A DNA stretch of 64,000 nt, taken from contig CM051456.1 in NCBI GenBank assembly GCA_028274465.1, positions 119,180,880 through 119,244,879 on the forward strand, in the 5' to 3' direction. The first letter of the stretch is position 1. Each line of letters starts with the position of its first letter. The translations under genes were made by a program, and so were the position numbers. This stretch comes from Plantago ovata (taxonomy: Eukaryota > Streptophyta > Magnoliopsida > Lamiales > Plantaginaceae). This document shows, piece by piece, positions 62,154 through 64,000 of this stretch. Under the pieces are notes generated by a model, which did no database searches, was not told the DNA's origin, and saw nothing but the letters and a program-made list of their open reading frames with translations.

Positions 62154-62999
62154 GGGCAATTTACATCTACCCCCCTGTTATTTTTTTTTATTACAGATCC
62201 TTCCCTCTTACTTAGACAATAACATGTAGCCCGATGTTACACAAAAACAATTACAGATAGCCCCACGAACTTGGCTTTTTGCGAATTAAGAGCTGGAAGT
62301 TACATTTATACCCCTGCCGAAATTTCAGAATTTGAATTGAAACAAACAAGTTAAGTTTACATTATTTATACATTTGCCTCTAAATTGTTTTATTTTACAA
62401 AATTATCTTTAATGTATTTCACATTAACCACAAAAATTATATATATTTCAAGATGAACTAATATTTATTCTATAAGAACCCCAAATTAAGAATTTTTTTC
62501 GAAAAAGCCGCAAAAATAAAAAGAAAATAAAAAAATACTCCGATTGGAGCTTTTAACAACTCCAATCGGAGCTGTCAACAGCTCCGATCGGAGCTTTTAG
62601 AGCTTAACAGCTCCGATTGGAGCTTAAAACAACTCCGATAGGAGCTGACCGGAGCTCAACTCCGGTCTACATATCCTGTCGGAGCTGTAATTTTTCCGGC
62701 GCCGGAATTAGTTCCGGCACCGAAATTCTCATCTTGGAGAAGGAGAAGATGAACAATAAAAAGAGAAAAGATAAAAAAAAAAGAGAAAAGAGAAAAGATA
62801 GAAAAAAGAAAAGATTAAAAAAAGAAAAGGAAAAATCTGTAATTTTGGTGCTAAGGGCGTGTTTGGCCGGACAAAAATAAAAAATGAATAACGGACAAGT
62901 CAACTATTTTCCGACGACTTTGACTATCTGTAATTGTTAAACTAACGAGGGATAATCGGTAATATAAGTTTCTAATGGGGTTGTTTAATGTAATTACCC
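62154..62999. mobile_element. TIR element (Mutator-like or unclassified)
   Basis: Ends GGGCAATTTACATCTACCCC and TTTAATGTAATTACCC are imperfect inverted repeats. The interior contains palindromic CTCCGATCGGAG motifs and an A/G-rich stretch (62750-62860). Its right edge coincides with the left edge of homology of the NOP58 promoter duplication. No clear target duplication. Confidence 0.55.
62537..62690. repeat. Cluster of CTCCGATCGGAG palindromes
   Basis: AGCTCCGATCGGAGCT and variants (CTCCAATCGGAGC, CTCCGATTGGAGC, CTCCGATAGGAGC) recur six to seven times at 20-35-bp spacing. Each is a perfect or near-perfect 12-16-bp palindrome. Confidence 0.8.
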
Positions 63000-63090
63000 A
63001 TGTTTTTATAATTATGCTTCTCTTGTGCTTGCGGTTTTATATTTTCTTAAACAATTTGACGAAATTGTCCTTGTTCCCTAAAACCTCCTA

Positions 63091-63120
63091 GTTATAAATA
63101 TCAGAGTCTTAAACCCTAAT
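63091..63120 (+). promoter_or_regulatory. NOP58 TATA box and telo-box
   Basis: TATAAATA at 63093-63100 is followed by TTAAACCCTAAT at 63109-63120, typical of plant ribosome-biogenesis genes. The leader is C/T-rich and the ATG lies about 200 bp on, probably after a leader intron starting at AAGGTTAGCT (about 63203). Confidence 0.65.
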
Positions 63121-63326
63121 CCCTTTCCGTCTACTCTCTTCTGAGCTTCTCGCCGCTTCTTCTGGAACCGCTGCTATCAAATTGGAACGACAAGCAGAAG
63201 AAGGTTAGCTAATTATTTATTAATTAATTGTGTCCGATTAATATATCTTCTCTTATTAGTTGGTTTCTCATTTCTCCACTTTGTGATCAATTGAAATACA
63301 GACTGAAACGATAAAGAAAGCTCGTC

Positions 63327-64000
63327 ATGCTTCTTCTGTTTGAAACTCCGGCGGGTTTCGCCCTTTTCAAAGTCTTGGATGAAGGCAAACTCTCCAGGGT
63401 TGAGGTGCCCTTTCTTTCCCCAGATTTTTGTAATTTGGTTTTTTTAAATGTTAACATTTATCCGGCTGGTTAGCTAATTTTCCTGTTTTATTTCAACATT
63501 GCAGGACCTTGGAAAGGAGTTTGCATCTCCAGATTCAGCTAGAAAGGTTTGCCCTTGTTACTTCTTTGGTTGTTGATGCTTTTGCTTTTGCTTTTTGTTG
63601 TGGTTGCTATTTTTCTGCTTGCATGGAACTGTATTGATTCATTGATTTCATTAACTTTGCATTCTGAATAAGCATCTGTATAGAGATGATACTGAAAGAA
63701 GCTCGGTTGTTAAATGTTAAGCATCCTTGGCTCTTTTATAGTGAGCTGAATGTTCAGCAAATTAGAGTTTGTGAAGTTGGAAAGAAAATGTTTTTCATAA
63801 TTGTACCTAGTACTAGACTTTTGCTTTGTAATGTTATGTGAGATATTTCATTAAACCTAGTCAAACAGCAAAAAGATATTTGCAAACATAACTTGTTAGT
63901 ATCTCCGCATTTATACAATTCATCTCCAATTTGTGGTGTTGTGTATTTAGTGGTCTGAGATGTATGTTGCATTCTGGTATGCTCAACAGGTTGTTAAGCT
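63327..64000 (+). CDS. NOP58: NOP58 (box C/D snoRNP core protein), 5' part
   Basis: NOP58 binds box C/D snoRNAs with fibrillarin and NOP56 in the nucleolus and guides rRNA 2'-O-methylation. Exon 1 (63327-63404) encodes MLLLFETPAGFALFKVLDEG then KLSRVE; exon 2 (63505-63546) encodes DLGKEFASPDSARK; exon 3 starts at 63990 (VVKL) and leaves the window. These match the plant NOP58/NOP5 N-terminal domain. Introns are GT-AG. Its promoter and leader are duplicated 7.6 kb upstream without the coding part. Confidence 0.92.

Noticed and set aside
62617..62903. Frames of Lys/Glu or Phe/Leu repeats
   Set aside because: Produced by the A/G-rich low-complexity part of the TIR element on either strand.

Overview
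The window is nuclear DNA of a flowering plant. It is AT-rich, with GT-AG spliced genes of eudicot type: a phragmoplast kinesin-12, a CIB-type bHLH factor, a plant-style ribosomal protein gene with a telo-box, and a Pol III snRNA-type promoter. Many small plant DNA transposons are present. A eudicot, perhaps an asterid such as Lamiales, is my inference; no sequence search was possible.

Layout from left to right. 1-890 is a minus-strand LTR that runs off the window and abuts a broken hydroxyethylthiazole kinase (THIM) gene at 1018-2725. A short 7SL/SRP-RNA-like Pol III unit lies at 3531-3792. RPS8 (minus, 5291-8587) has a 2-kb third intron holding seven tandem copies of a structure that reads as a box H/ACA snoRNA. 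A 12-20.8 kb block is one 15-exon kinesin-12 gene (plus). A bHLH gene (minus) occupies 24.6-26.7 kb. 26.7-39.4 kb is gene-poor and full of MITEs and small retroposons. A dCTP pyrophosphatase gene (minus, 39.4-42.1 kb) is followed by a Harbinger-type element, a small secreted ricin-B-like protein gene (minus), a conserved unknown 108-residue protein (minus), a Gypsy relic, and an intact uridine/ribonucleoside hydrolase gene (plus, 50.5-54.1 kb).

The right end (54.5-64 kb) is a rearranged accessory zone. It holds a detached copy of the NOP58 promoter/5' leader, an F-box pseudogene whose intron is swollen by repeats, a FAR1-related 5' gene fragment, a tandemly repeated (about 750 bp) segment that looks like a divergent promoter with an orphan first exon, a TIR element with palindromic CTCCGATCGGAG motifs, and finally the start of the real NOP58 gene, which leaves the window.

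Functionally, three items concern ribosome/RNP biogenesis (RPS8, its intronic H/ACA array, NOP58). Two salvage or clean nucleotides (dCTPP1, URH1). One builds the cytokinetic phragmoplast. The strongest candidate for a little-described system is the H/ACA array: seven near-full copies at about 215-bp spacing, with a 429-bp two-gene higher-order repeat, all in host sense orientation.
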